The notes under the pieces are model-generated. The model saw nothing but the letters and a program-made list of their open reading frames with translations, did not search any database and had not been told where the DNA came from. 64,000 bases of DNA from Lycocorax pyrrhopterus obiensis (taxonomy: Eukaryota; Chordata; Aves; Passeriformes; Paradisaeidae): assembly GCA_014706295.1 (NCBI GenBank), contig JACSVZ010000008.1, positions 19,075,659 to 19,139,658 of the forward strand. Direction: 5' to 3'. Position numbers and translations under genes: made by a program. Every line of letters starts with the position of its first letter. Position 1 is the first letter of the stretch. Below, piece by piece: positions 25,927 to 38,500 of this stretch.

Positions 25927-28839
25927 CCCCTTGTGTTGCCTCTGGAGTCGGGGAAAGGATTCCTCCTGCACACTACATGTCATTCCAATACCTTTTGCAT
26001 CCTTCCTGATAGTGCACTTCGTATTTTCTGGCAACCTTATGGATCTGTAATCCTTTCTCAATTGATACAGATTTGATTTTGCAATAACTATACTTTGCTA
26101 ACAGAAGACAGGGTTTGCTTGCAGCCTACTCTCTTCTCTACACTGTAACAGGAATGAAAGCACTTCCTTTCTCTGGGTACATTCTGTGATCTCTAGATGT
26201 TTTCCATTCTTCATATTATTTCTCAGTTTATTGGGCTGACAGTTATTTAAAGGCATAGTGTAATCAAAAACTTATTCTAACAGTTGTGATATTGTATAAT
26301 TTTATTATTAAACAAGATGATGAGCAGAAAGCAGAAACTGAGTTCATACAAAAAAAACCACCTCACTCCTGAAAAGAATATGATTTGTCTTTGTTTGAAA
26401 CAGGACTGCTCACTGTTTTCATGAGGAAGAGCAAGAGACACAGGGTAGACCCAACAGAAAAGAATAGCCAGTCTCATGGTTCAAGTATGCACCTGGAAGC
26501 TGGGAAACTTGACTTCAAGACCCACCCTGAGACAGAGAAATCCTTGCTGACTCAATCATTTTGGCAATGGCAGCACTTCCAGGGGACACATAGTTCAAAG
26601 TTACACCCTGAACCCAGCAGAAACCTCGCACCTGCTGTTTCACATGTAAGCTACTGGCTATCACAGAGCTGAGATGATCTAACCTTTGTCATGGCTCTGA
26701 GCAGCCTCTTTGGCATTTAAACACTAAAATGAAAAGTACCCTAACATTGTTAGAAACAATCCATTATCTTCATCCCATGTATATTTAGAGCACTTTGACC
26801 ACAACTGGAAAGAGCTGCTTTCAAGACAATGATGAAGAATTATTCATCCTATTAATTTCCTGGGGTAACTATGACTCTACTAATCTTGTTTCAAATAGGT
26901 AGTTGTGGCACAAAACCACTCAGTTGAAGGGTAGCCTCCGTGGTTATTAGGCTACAGCATTATAGGTCACCATCCCTCCAAAACAAAATTCCATTAGCTT
27001 CCCTGTGAAAAGAAACAGTGCATTTAGGGGTTTCCTTTCAGCATGACACCCTCATTGTCCATTTCAATGAAATGTTAATGTGGGCCAAGCCTGGGATGCT
27101 AGCCAGCACAGTGCAGCTGTTACACTGGGACAGTTCACTGGTGACACTCTATGACCAAAGGACCAGTGTCTCACTCTGAGTAATGGTTCATTAGCCAAAC
27201 AAATTAACCATGGCTGTTACCACTTCTTGCACCTTTCCCTTCCAAGACAAACAACAGGCCTGTTTCATCTCCTGAGCCCACTGCTGAAGGCTGTCCTTTT
27301 TCCTTCTGCTTCACAAATGTAACTAGAGTTTGATCCAAACAAAACTGTTCCCCTCCGGACAAGGACATTCCTTCTATCAAATACAAATTCCTGGAGACAA
27401 ATACCCTTCAGAGGGTCAATCTTTCAACCAACTCACTGCTTGTATGGAAAATGTATGAGGACTTGAGACCTACTTCATAAGTTTTCAATGCTTTCCATGC
27501 TAAATGCAACATCATACCTGAAAGTAGGCGGAGCATTCCCTAAAGTCAGCTAGAAAAGATCGCAATTGTGCAGCTATCTTGCAACCTGGGACACCATAGA
27601 GGAGGCAGGGAGCTGAATTTTCTGGAAAGTCAGTAAAAGCAGGTTGACCAAACAGCATTGGACACATCATGGGGACTGTTGATCCCACCTTGGGACATGA
27701 AAAGGGATGAGACATCATGTTGCAGAAGTCCTTCTGAGTGTTTAATTTATGGTTTGATGATAATTTTTGTCTTACAGATATCAGAGAAGTCAAATTGTAA
27801 TGCTTTTCACTGAGAAATTATCAAACTACTCTTTCCACTATTCCAGACAATGTTTTTTACTTCGTATGTAAAGCAGAACTGTTACTGTGCTGTCACTGAC
27901 ATCCTGTTGTTTCACTACTTTCCTTCCCCTGGTAGTCAAAGGCATCATACTGTTTGCAATGGTGTTCCCAATAACACATCCCTCTTATCTGGTGTTCTTC
28001 TAAGTGCTCATCAGTCCATGATGAAACTCAAGTTCTTCTGAAGACACTTGTAAGTTAATTGGCTGAACAGGCTGATCCTCACGTAGGAGGATTCTACTTA
28101 GTCTATAGCCCAGCTGCCCAAGGACATGGAACGAGTCCTTCTGCCCATGGTCATCGAGCCAATCTCAGTGAGGACGGAGCCCTCAGGCTGACTACAGCTA
28201 ATTCAGCCGTTAAGCAAAGATCTGCAGATACTGTGTTTTCAGAGGTGGTGAAAATGGCTTAGGATAAACAAGAACCCTTGTTTGTTCCCTCACTGGGAGA
28301 AAGGTTACATGTCATGTTCAAGCCTTCTTTGGCACTGGAGTAGGATTAATGCAGAATAAGGTGTGTTTCATGAGTTGTGCTGCTCACTGGAAAACAGACT
28401 TAGGTCAGTCTGCAATGTTAAAGTGAATATAAACCAAATGAAAAGCAATAACAGAGACAGTGCTCTTGAGACACTAGGTTGAGAAAAGCTGGACACTTCC
28501 TCCTTTTCATCTTAAAAGATTACATTTGAAGCAGCTCCTCAGTTGGGCAACAGTACAGGTCAAGGTCTGCAGCAGTCCCAGTGACCTGCAACACCCAGGT
28601 CCCAGCTAAACATGCTAACCACTGATTTATAGGTACACAGTACACTCTCCTGCTCCAAGCTGCGTTTTGGGGTTGTGAATTAAGCCAGATCAGCTTTGTC
28701 ATCACAAAGATTTCCCCACTTCTGAAACACTGCCAAATCAGCACTTAAACACGCTCTACAATATGTGCTGCCAACTCATGACACTCACAGCTGCTTCCCT
28801 GAAGTGCTCATTTTGTTTTGACTTCCTCTGATCGGCGCA
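25927..28839. other. intergenic DNA between lipases 1 and 2
   Basis: No exon, RNA gene or named repeat recognised. From about 27776 onward the sequence is recognisably similar, with gaps, to the stretch from about 55060 onward upstream of lipase 3. The right part is therefore the promoter-proximal end of a duplicated block. The left part (25.9-27.8 kb) has no second copy in the window. Confidence 0.5.
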
Positions 28840-28922
28840 GGTTGCTGCCAGTGAATCAGTCTGCTGGTGGAGACGGACCAGGGACCGTGGCAGAAAACAG
28901 AAGCAAGGCAATCAAAGCAGAG
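28840..28922 (+). other. probable 5' non-coding exon of lipase 2
   Basis: A block ending CAGAG|gtaagt is conserved with 56055-56135 upstream of lipase 3. The shared motifs are GCCAGTGAATCAGTC versus GGCAGTGAGTCAGTC, then GACGGACCAGG versus GACAGACCAGG. Conservation stays strong through the splice donor and about 60 bp into the intron. It contains no start codon in frame with the signal peptide. Each lipase's first coding exon begins at a splice acceptor 7 nt before its ATG, so an upstream leader exon is required, and this block fits. The 5' edge and transcription start are guesses. A promoter would lie just upstream, where both copies share a GCACTTAA motif. Confidence 0.5.
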
Positions 28923-31900
28923 GTAAGTTACTTATACATACACTTTCATGGTCTCTTTCTCTGTTTCCTGTCTCCATAAAGATGTACTGTCTTTCTTTTG
29001 TGCAGTTGGTAGTAAAAATAAGCAGTGTTTTTCCTCTCTCATCTGTAAGCTTATTGCTATGAGCAGAAGTGTTTCTATGCTTGAACTAGAAGACAAAGAA
29101 ATTTGACCTGCACAAAAGGAAGAAAAGGAGCAACTATTTAATCTTTTTCTACTTGTTTTCTTCAGTCTGAGAACAAGGGAATGAATGTGCAAGTATTGCA
29201 ACAACATGTGTAATCCGGACCTCCTGTTCCTTCCGTATAATGCATATGTATGTTTTGTTAGTGAGTAAGGCAGCATATTCTCATGCATGTTTAGTCACAG
29301 TTGCTCTTCTGGTTGGTATGTGTATGCCTTAAAGCTTCTATGGAATAAATTTTAGACTGCTTAAGGCACAAGGATAGAAGGAAAATTTTCAGAATGGCTT
29401 GTATCTTAGCTTCACTAAGTCTTAAAAGTATGTAGAGGAACTTTCAAGAGCATTTGTCTCTCTGATCTTTTTTCCATCTAAGCATATTCTTTTATGATAG
29501 TTTACCATGCTCAGTAGTTACTTATGACTTCATCTCACTAGATGAAATCAGCTGTTCATGTCTTTATTCCTAGAGTTTAAGGGAGCAGTGGCCTGCCAAG
29601 ATTGATGCTACTTGGCCCCCCGCATCTGAGTAAAAGGTGAATACCTGGAAGTCCATAAGCCATGCCAGCTAAGCCAGGTGATCACAGAGTGCATTGAGGA
29701 AAGTTTACCTTAACAAGAGGGTTAAATAAGCCTCCTCATTTTCTCAACTAGTCTTGGTAGTGATTTGAAAACAAGCTGAGATATTAGCAGACCTTTTTCT
29801 TGCCAAATTGAGATTCCCAGTGCAGGGAGAGGGAGGCATATTTTACTCCCTCTAGAACAGAGTAAAACAGAAAGCAAAACAGAGTGTTGCACTGCCTGAG
29901 TATGTAGTTGTGAGGCTTCCTGTTTTGACAACAAAAATTAAGAAGTATTTGATATACAAAGGAAAACAAATTGTGTTTTGATGCTATGTTTAAAGTTTTG
30001 GGTGTTTCCAAATGCTGCCTCATTTCAACTGTTTGATGATTCATCAGGTTTGACTTCTTAAAATTTGTTCAGTCAAATTTAAAGGTTAAATTGAAGATCA
30101 CTTAAAGTCAAAATGTATTTTCCTTTTTTAGCACTCTCTCATCCCACAAATTCTATTCTTCTTCCCCATTGCTCGATGGGGAATGCTTCCTTATTTTCTC
30201 TTGATCTTCATATTGAACATTCCTGAGTATAAATAAACTTCACAGAGCACCATGTCTCGTCATAGCAGATGTCTTATGCTAGAAGCAGACTCAAGAAACG
30301 TGTGGCTAGGTGAGAACCTCTGTTCATCATTAAAAATTGCATTCTCCATGTCTAATGCCTGGTTCCAGAAAGACTTGTCTCCTGAGTCTGCTTAATTTCC
30401 TAACAAAAACTGTAGGACAGACAGGTCTCCTATGAAATTCACTCCCAAATGCTGTACGCTATGGCTACGGTGAGGCTACACGGACACTGAAAAGCTGACA
30501 AGCTCACTCTTGCTGGCTGCTGCTGACTACACAACTGCTGCCTTTGCCTGTCTTCCCCCCAGCAAGGCTGAACCCTTTTGAGTAGTCCTTCCCTGACAAA
30601 TAGTCCTCAGGAGCTGCTGCGAACCCCACCACTTTGCAGGCTTGTATCTCAGTGCTGGACTTGGCAGATACTTGACAATTACATCAAAATATAATTGCAG
30701 GATGGACAGGAGGGTAACACAAAAACACCACAGTCATAGAAGTGTGTCCTCTTCTTCTGAGGAAGAAGCCTGCAAAAGCAGTGGTGCCCCCAGTCATTAC
30801 TGGTGAGGCAATCTTACAAGATGCCATGATGAGCTGAAGCCTTACACTGCATTAACTCCCATGGATTCGACTGTTGAACATTTAGGTCTCCTGCCTGGTC
30901 TTTATGGTCTTTATGCACATGCAGAATGACTGCTACTCTTCTCTTCACAGGCGTCATTCTCTCCTCACGCATTAAAGCACAGCATAAAACAAAAAGTTTG
31001 ATGTATGATGTGGCTTTTCCTGAATATGTAAGAACAGCACTGAGCTTCACGGATTAATCTTTTTTTGTACAGTTCTTCAGAAAGAAGAAGCAAGGAGCAC
31101 TGAACTTGTAAGCTCTTGCTCTTCGGGGAGTTTTAACCTATAATCCCACACTCAGTAACTTTCTAGGTCACAGAATCTGTTCTTCTTTTTCCTAAGGGAT
31201 GTTTGAGTCAAAATTACCTTGTTGAAAAAAAAGTCTGGGAAGCTCAGAGACAGCAGTGTTCCTGCACTCATTGACCTGGGTTCTGGAAAATAAAAACCAA
31301 AACTGGGAAGTATATCTACTGTACATGGAATTGGCATAAACTGGTGCTAGATCGACTGCACTCTACAATTTCTATTCAGAAAAGCTAATCAGGAACCATC
31401 AGTCATCCCAGGAAAGAGCGAGGTCTCGCTTCCCTATGACCAATACAAGATTTGTGCTGTGGACAACCATTTCTAAGAGGTAACGGAGACAGGCCCTTGG
31501 CAGAACAAAGGCAGTCTCAGGATCCATTCCTCATGGCTGCTCGGCTAGTGGCCAAAAGGTAAGGCTGACTAGGAACTGACTCACGGCGATTTGGAGGAGC
31601 CACGCATGGTCACCTTGTTTGCTTCATATGCTCAAAGGAACGGATTTCAAACAGAAATTTATCATGTTCTGGGGCACATCACCCTATGAGGAAAGCACAA
31701 ATGGCACTGAACTGGTGCAAGCATGTTGTCTTAAGTCCATTAAATCTCCTCACAGAGTGCCTGAATAACTCCTGGCCCCTTCATGACCTTCATTATGATT
31801 CCTCACCCCAGCATGCCACTGACAGACACAAGAATAGCATTCAGTGCCAGAGGAAGAGAGGACAGGTTTAAAGAAAGCCCATCCTGAACCTCTTTCACCT

Positions 31901-32335
31901 CATTCCTGAGGAGACAGGAAACAAACAGTGCTTTCTTCTCCTTTCATCTCTCCTGCTGGCAGAAGGTTGGATACAGTTGAAGGCAGACAAGCTGGGTGAT
32001 GGTCATCTCAGGTGCTCACGTTTCTTTGTCAAGCTTCTGCTAGGCTCCTGCCAAGAGCTGGCCCTCTCTACCCACCTCAGTTCCCTTGTAATCTGCAGAG
32101 TGCTCAGGTATATTCTTGCATGGTATGCCCAGGTGTTTTCCTCTCCTGTTCTGCAACCCTACCTGTTAAACAGGGTGAGCTGCAGATAGCCCCTCCTTAC
32201 ACAGGTACTTATTCCGGCAGCCCTTGGGGAGCAGACGTTGGGCAACCTTCAGGAGACTCCTCTTGGGTCTTCCCACGGAATTCCACACCACTCTCTTCCT
32301 GACACAAACACCCCTTCATGTGCTCTTCTACACAG
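28923..32335 (+). other. probable first intron of lipase 2
   Basis: About 3.4 kb between the conserved donor after 28922 and the acceptor at 32334-32335. No coding exon recognised. Patches near 31365-31400 resemble the lipase 3 intron near 57488. The last 168 bp belong to the near-identical tract shared with lipase 3. Confidence 0.45.
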
Positions 32336-32518
32336 CCCCAAGATGTGGTGCCTCCTCGTGCTGCTCTGCTCCCAAGGAATTGTCTTTTCAGTGGGATTCA
32401 CAGCAGCCTGCATCCCGAGTGCTGACACAAGCCGCTGCAAGAAGAGTCGCGACCCCGAATGCTTCATGAATGTTGTAAGTAGGGTCACCTTCTCTCCCTT
32501 TCTTTCTAAAGCTTCTCT
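32168..32518 (+). repeat. near-identical tract over coding exon 1, copy A (putative gene conversion)
   Basis: Pairs without gaps with 57717-58067 at a constant offset of 25549. I count about seven or eight mismatches in roughly 350 bp. It covers the end of the leader intron, the acceptor, all of coding exon 1 and the start of the next intron. It begins abruptly at AAACAGGG and ends just after AAAGCTTCTCT, where the two sequences become quite different. Confidence 0.75.
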
Positions 32519-35500
32519 TCCAGTTACATAACTAACAGTCCTTGTCAGCAAGCTAAAAGAGCCCCTTCTGCATTTCCTGTTTTCCCAGCCTGCTGTTTCC
32601 AAACCACTCCCTCAGGGTCACTGCCACAATGAGGGCTGGCTCTGAACGTGCCAGGGACAGATGCGCCTCTTGCACTCTGCATGAGGACAGACACGTAGCA
32701 CTGCAATGGGGACTGCTGTCTACTACCTTTGTTTCCAAGGCTAGGCAACTCCCCAGAACCTCCTGCGGGCCACTGGAGATCCAGACTGTGGAATTCTGAT
32801 CTCAGCAGCCAGACTCAGCTCTGGACTGTGGACAGAGCACAAGACTACATGCTCCAGTCTGTACCAAACTGAAAAACAGGCTTCTGCTGCTTCCATTTAG
32901 GGTGGACACCAACATATACATGATAAATGTGGAGCTGTGTCATGCCTCATGATACCTGTTTGCAGTCAGCTTTCTCAACACATGTTGGTATTTCAGGCTA
33001 CTGCATAAGGGGAGGAGTGCAAACCCGGCAAGAGAACAAAGAACCCTCCAGCACTAGCCTGAGGAAACCTTGATTCTCCTATCCAAACAGTCTGGGCTGC
33101 CACAGAGAAGGATTCCTTTGCAGTGGAGGCAAAGGCTGGTTTCTAATCTCAAGTGAAGCAAAGGCCTGCCCTTCCATAACAGTTTGCTCCAAGCAGTGGT
33201 AAGGGAGGTTGAACCCCTTCTACAGATTCTCACACTGCATCAAAGATGCCTTGCCCTGAGTCACCAAAGATTTCCTCAGAGTACCTGCATAATTAGGTGT
33301 AGGTGGTCTCATTAGTTCCTTTGACTGGATCTCCACCCTTGTTTGCCTTGCCTGCGTGGCTTGCCTAACCACACTTTGACAAGAAAGGATTCATTATGGA
33401 CCATCCCCACAGCTTTTGGCATCATCTTATACAGATATGGCTGTGTATTTAATCTGTAGAAAAGTACAATCTGTATCAGCCTTGCATAATATGACAAACT
33501 ATCTCCCAGAAGGGAGCTGGTCACTCAGCACAGGTCTGCTTTGTCCCATAACAGGGGGCTGAATACCAGACAACCGCCACCTAAACAGGTCTGAAGAGGA
33601 CTTTGCTTCATCTTTTTACAAGGCCTGTAATGTTTATTCTCAGCCACGGTCTCTGTGGCTGGGGCCTCACACTACCACCACAGCACATCCCACATGCACA
33701 CTGCTCATCTTGGTTAGGCTCCAGAACAGGACAACTGGCATGTTAACAAACTCTCCTTTGGCTTTCCACAGAGTGAAATTATCAGGTATCATGGATACCC
33801 CAGTGAGGAACATGAAGTTGCAACAGAGGATGGATACATTCTTGATGTTTACAGAATTCCCGCTGGGAGGGATGACCAAAATACAGGTGTGACACAGTTA
33901 TAGGACACAAGGAAGGTCTGAGAGCCAACTCTTACATGAATTCCCCATCCTTCCCCTTTGCACTTGCAATGGCATGTTCCATACCTTTCCATCTCCACAA
34001 GAGTACCTAGTCAGAAAAGTGACTCCAATACTGAATCCATCTGAAGTCCACACATCCAGTGTCTCTGTCCTTATTTCAGACTTTTCTAATAATTGTGTTA
34101 CATCCAAGGGTTGGGTTTTTTTTTTTCCCCTCAAATAGTCTGGCAGGTAGACTGGTAAACTGGATTTGGGAAGGTTTTGCATTAACAACCTAAATAATAT
34201 ACATATAAAATAGCAGCCTGACTACAAAGCCTCTGAGGTTAGGCATGTGAATATTAATTCCCAGGCTTCTGAAGGACAGAGATATCCTTAAGGAAGGAGG
34301 TAAGAAATCAGGTAGTCAGTGAAAAGCAAATGCATTTCATCAGTTTCATCACATTTTCTGAGTTGAATAAAAATTTCTAGCTGGATTTTGAGGTACCCTG
34401 CATACTGCTACTTTGACTATTAGTCCTTGTAGGTATTATGGAATTTTTTATTTGGATGCCTTCCTCTAAATGGATCTCTTTTGGAGATCATTTGGACCAT
34501 CCGGACTCTCAAAGTGAGGCTAACCAAGCTAGATCAGGGGCCTCAGCCTTGCTCAGTGGTTACCTAAGGGTGGATTTCCTTCTCTGGATTAATTTTTCTT
34601 TGTCTTCCATGCACTGTTATGCCTTCAGCAGTTTTCAGCTTTGGGTAGATGGTTTCAGCATAGGGGCTGTAAGTTGGCTTTCCAGTGCAAGTGGAGGTAG
34701 GACAGGCAACCTCAATAAATTCTTTATTTGCCAGACCTGTCATAAAATGGTTATGAAATGTCATAAAATGGTTTCCACTTGCATGGAAAAAATTCTTCAG
34801 GCTTCTCAAACCAATATCCAAGTATAGTTCTCCAGGGAGCTTCTTGAATGGGGAAACCTCTCACAAACTGAACTCTGCACTCCAATATTAAATACACATT
34901 AATTGCTGTTCCAATATAAGAATATTTTAATCTTTTTCAGGGCAAAGGCCTGCCGTGTTCCTACAGCATGCTTTTCTAGGAGATGCTACTCACTGGATTT
35001 CCAACCTGCCCAACAACACCTTGGGCTTCCTCCTCGCAGATGCTGGCTATGATGTCTGGTTGGGAAACAGCAGAGGGAACACTTGGTCTTTAAAACACAA
35101 GACGCTTAAGCCCTGCCAGAAGGAGTTCTGGCAGTTCAGGTACTCAGTAGAGAGAGAAAGACTCAACATAGAAACTCCAAGGGGACTAGATAGCTTCAGC
35201 CTGATGGCTTTTACCTGAACCAGCATCAGAACAGGATCTACACCAACCCAGGAGAGTAAAGAACCAGGCAAAGAAGGATGCTCACTACTACTCAGAGTTG
35301 GGAGAATGGGCTGAGGAAGAGATTTCAGAGACCGGGAAATGAAATGGGATGCTGAGGAAAAGGGAGACAGTACTGTGAGAGGGAGAGCAAGAACCTCACC
35401 TGGAACATGCTGAGCAGCCTTGTCTAGAAATTTGATCTCTCACAGTTGAATTCAACCAAGTGAGAAATGTGTTTTGTAACCTGTGCAGGTGAAAGCACTG

Positions 35501-38500
35501 ATTAAATTCAGTTCCCCAAGGGCTGCAGCTGTCAGATGAAACTGGCACCTCCTCCACAGAGAGCCCAAGGCATCAGGCAGCCAGGCTGTACAGCGGCACC
35601 CCTCTGCCCACTTCCCCAGCTCAAGCAAGGATGCAGACACACTGTGCAACCTCCTCCTTCAACGGGTCCTGCTTGGTGCAATGAACAAAACTGACAATCA
35701 GTAGCTTACTGTGATAGTCAAATTGTCTGCCAGCTTTTTGTGTTTCTCCCTGTAGCTTCGATGAAATGGGTAAATACGATATTCCAGCAGAGCTGTACTT
35801 CGTCATGAATAAAACCGGACAGAAGGATGTTTACTATGTTGGTCACTCTGAAGGGTCAGCTGCAGGTAATGTCAGGAGAATTTTTCACAACCATTGGTGT
35901 TCCTCTTTGATCAGTAGGTGACTGTCCCCACTGATTCTGTTGTTTTTCTAGTTTCTAGTGACTTAGAAAAACGTAGAGATTTTTCTGGGTTGAGATTTGG
36001 AAAATATGCAAAACTTTTCTGCAATCAGCTTTGGTTACCCTTAATAAGCAAATAAACTTAATAGAAGATGCAGTGATAGTACAACTTTTTAAATAATTAC
36101 ATAGAACATAGAAACGGTCATTTACTGGGTACTTCTGGTACTGGCACTGGGAGTTTTTCTCAGCAACAGGAATTTACATGAAGTTCTTCTGTATTAAGAC
36201 GGACAATTAGAATCATAGAATCATAGAATATCCTGAGCTGGAAGGGACAAATAAGAATCACTGAAGTCCAACTCCTGTCCCTGCCCAGGCCAGCCCCGAT
36301 GTTCACACCATGTGCCTGAGAGCACTGTCCAAACACTTCTTGAACTCTGTCAGAATTGGTGCTGTGACCACTTCCCTGGGGAGCCTGTTCTTGTGAATAG
36401 GATTGGAAAACTAAAGAGATAAAACAGTCCATAAAATAATTTAAATGAATACATTAATTTAAATTAAATTGCTTGAAGGCAAGGAAAAATAACTTCAACA
36501 TTACTAAGTCATGACTTAGTGTCAATCTTACAATTTAAATCGTAGTTCATGAGTGGCTGTAACTGGCCACATTGCTGTTTAAAAACATAGTGCCAGAGAC
36601 CAAAAATTAGGAAAGCAAAAACATTAGTAGTTTATTTTCTCTTAGGTCCAGCTTTTGTCATTACTCAGTTCATGGCCTCTAAATGCAGCTAACTGTCTTT
36701 TAGCATCAGTTGAAAGTTCTTGGTGTTTATGGTTCATGTGTAAGATCCATGAATGAACATTGATTAGAAAGGACCAACTGCCAGTTCATTAGTGTAAACA
36801 ACCCAGGAAAAAAGAGAAGGAAAGGTGGAAAAATCATATATTGTCACAAATTCTGACCTTCTCTTTCTTTGCCTCTCGTAAGAGTATTTAAAGACCCTCA
36901 TGGCAAAATAAACCAACCATCTAGGCTTTCTTCATCTGCCTGTGATGCAAATAATTACTTGAAAATACACAAAGCTCCCACTATTTAGCTAATTATCCTA
37001 TAGTTTCATGAAAGCATAAACATGCATAGCTCTTTAGAGACTCTAATTAGAAAAACTCACTTTTTATGACAGTTCCTTGAACTTTAGAGGGAATTGATGT
37101 TATCTCCAAAACCTCACTGACATGTTGCCTACAAAAACTGTTCTGATAATGACAATGCCCAGACATGCTCTAAACCTCAAAATGAACTTTGCCTCCCAAA
37201 TAAAATTAGTTTCAGGACTTAGCTTCAACACTTTTCTTGAGTAAAACATGCAGCACAAACATGAACAACAGACAATGGGCTGCACATCTACTATCATTTC
37301 TTGTTTGCTATCTGCTGTTTACGTATTTAATTTGTCTGTGGAGGATATCTTCACTAACTCAGGCTGTCTCTTCTGTGTTTGCAGGCTTCATAGCATTTTC
37401 TACATACCCTGAGCTGGCTAAACGGGTGAAAGTGTTCTTTGCTCTGAGCCCAGTAACTGCATGCCCACATGCTACAAGCCCTCTGATTAAGATATCAAAT
37501 CTTCCTGAACCACTGCTCAGGGTACGTAATTTTTTCTTCTAAGAGGTCCAATGCCTCCCTAACCTTCACAGGGTTCACTCAGCCTGAGACCAAGTGCTCC
37601 TAAACAAGTGACATGCTGATACTGAGCTTCGGATGAACTGAGTGGTCTCAAAAACTCTGCTCCCAAACCCTGTGGGGAAAATAGTCAGGATATAGAGCTT
37701 GTAGCAGCAGCTCCCAGTGAAGTAGGAGACTTGTGAAACACTGTCTTTTTTCAGAACTCCTGCTGTTTAACTAAAATTTTGCTGGCCTCACGCAGGAGGA
37801 ACTAAACCAGAACTGCAATAACAGACATGGAAATCTCTGGGACTTTAAAAATGAGTTAGCATAAAGGTCAGCACAGTAGGAATGGAAGGATGGCTTCCTC
37901 GAGGATTGGTGATAGTAATATGAAGGAGGAAGAATAAATGGTGCTCTATGGGAAATGGGGTGTTTTAAGGGGTACTGTGAGGGTAAGCTGTTCCAGCACT
38001 CTTTGAATACTGCGTTTTGAAGGCTAGGCTACTAGCAGCAATTTCCTGCATAAAATTCTTCTGTAACAAGAAAAAAAGGCGTTGCACTTTTCCTTTCCCT
38101 CAGTTAATACTTGGCAGCAAAGGATTCGGGCACCAGATCCCATTTCTGAAAGGACCCGTGACACAGTTCTGTACAAACCTGGATAAGTTTTGTGCCCGTG
38201 TTCTCTGTTACATAGCTGGAGGCAGCATAAAAAATATCAACATGGTAAGTATACGCAAGAACACCTACTCACGGTAAAACTAAAGGGATTTTGGAAGTTA
38301 CGTTTGTGCACTCCACCCTTGTCTGGTTACCATCACGCATGTAAACATACGTAAACCACAGCACAGTTCAAACTCACTTTCTTCACAGTTTTATTCTGTC
38401 ACAGCACTGGATCTCTGTCTTTATAAGATTTCTGCTTTCCCTCCAGAGTCGAGTAGATGTGTACGTAGGACATTCCCCCGCTGGAACATCAGTACAGAAC

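Larger units (their letters stand above)
27776..38244 (+). repeat. segmental duplication, copy A (upstream region plus lipase 2)
   Basis: This stretch is collinear with 55060-63446. Shared blocks include the upstream segment (GCTTTTCA...GAGAAAT and CAGGCTGACTACA motifs), a probable 5' non-coding exon, coding exons 1-6 and parts of the introns. Outside two near-identical tracts the copies have diverged substantially and differ by insertions, so the duplication is old. The right limit given is where copy B stops being visible near the window end; the true right limit is unknown. Confidence 0.7.
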
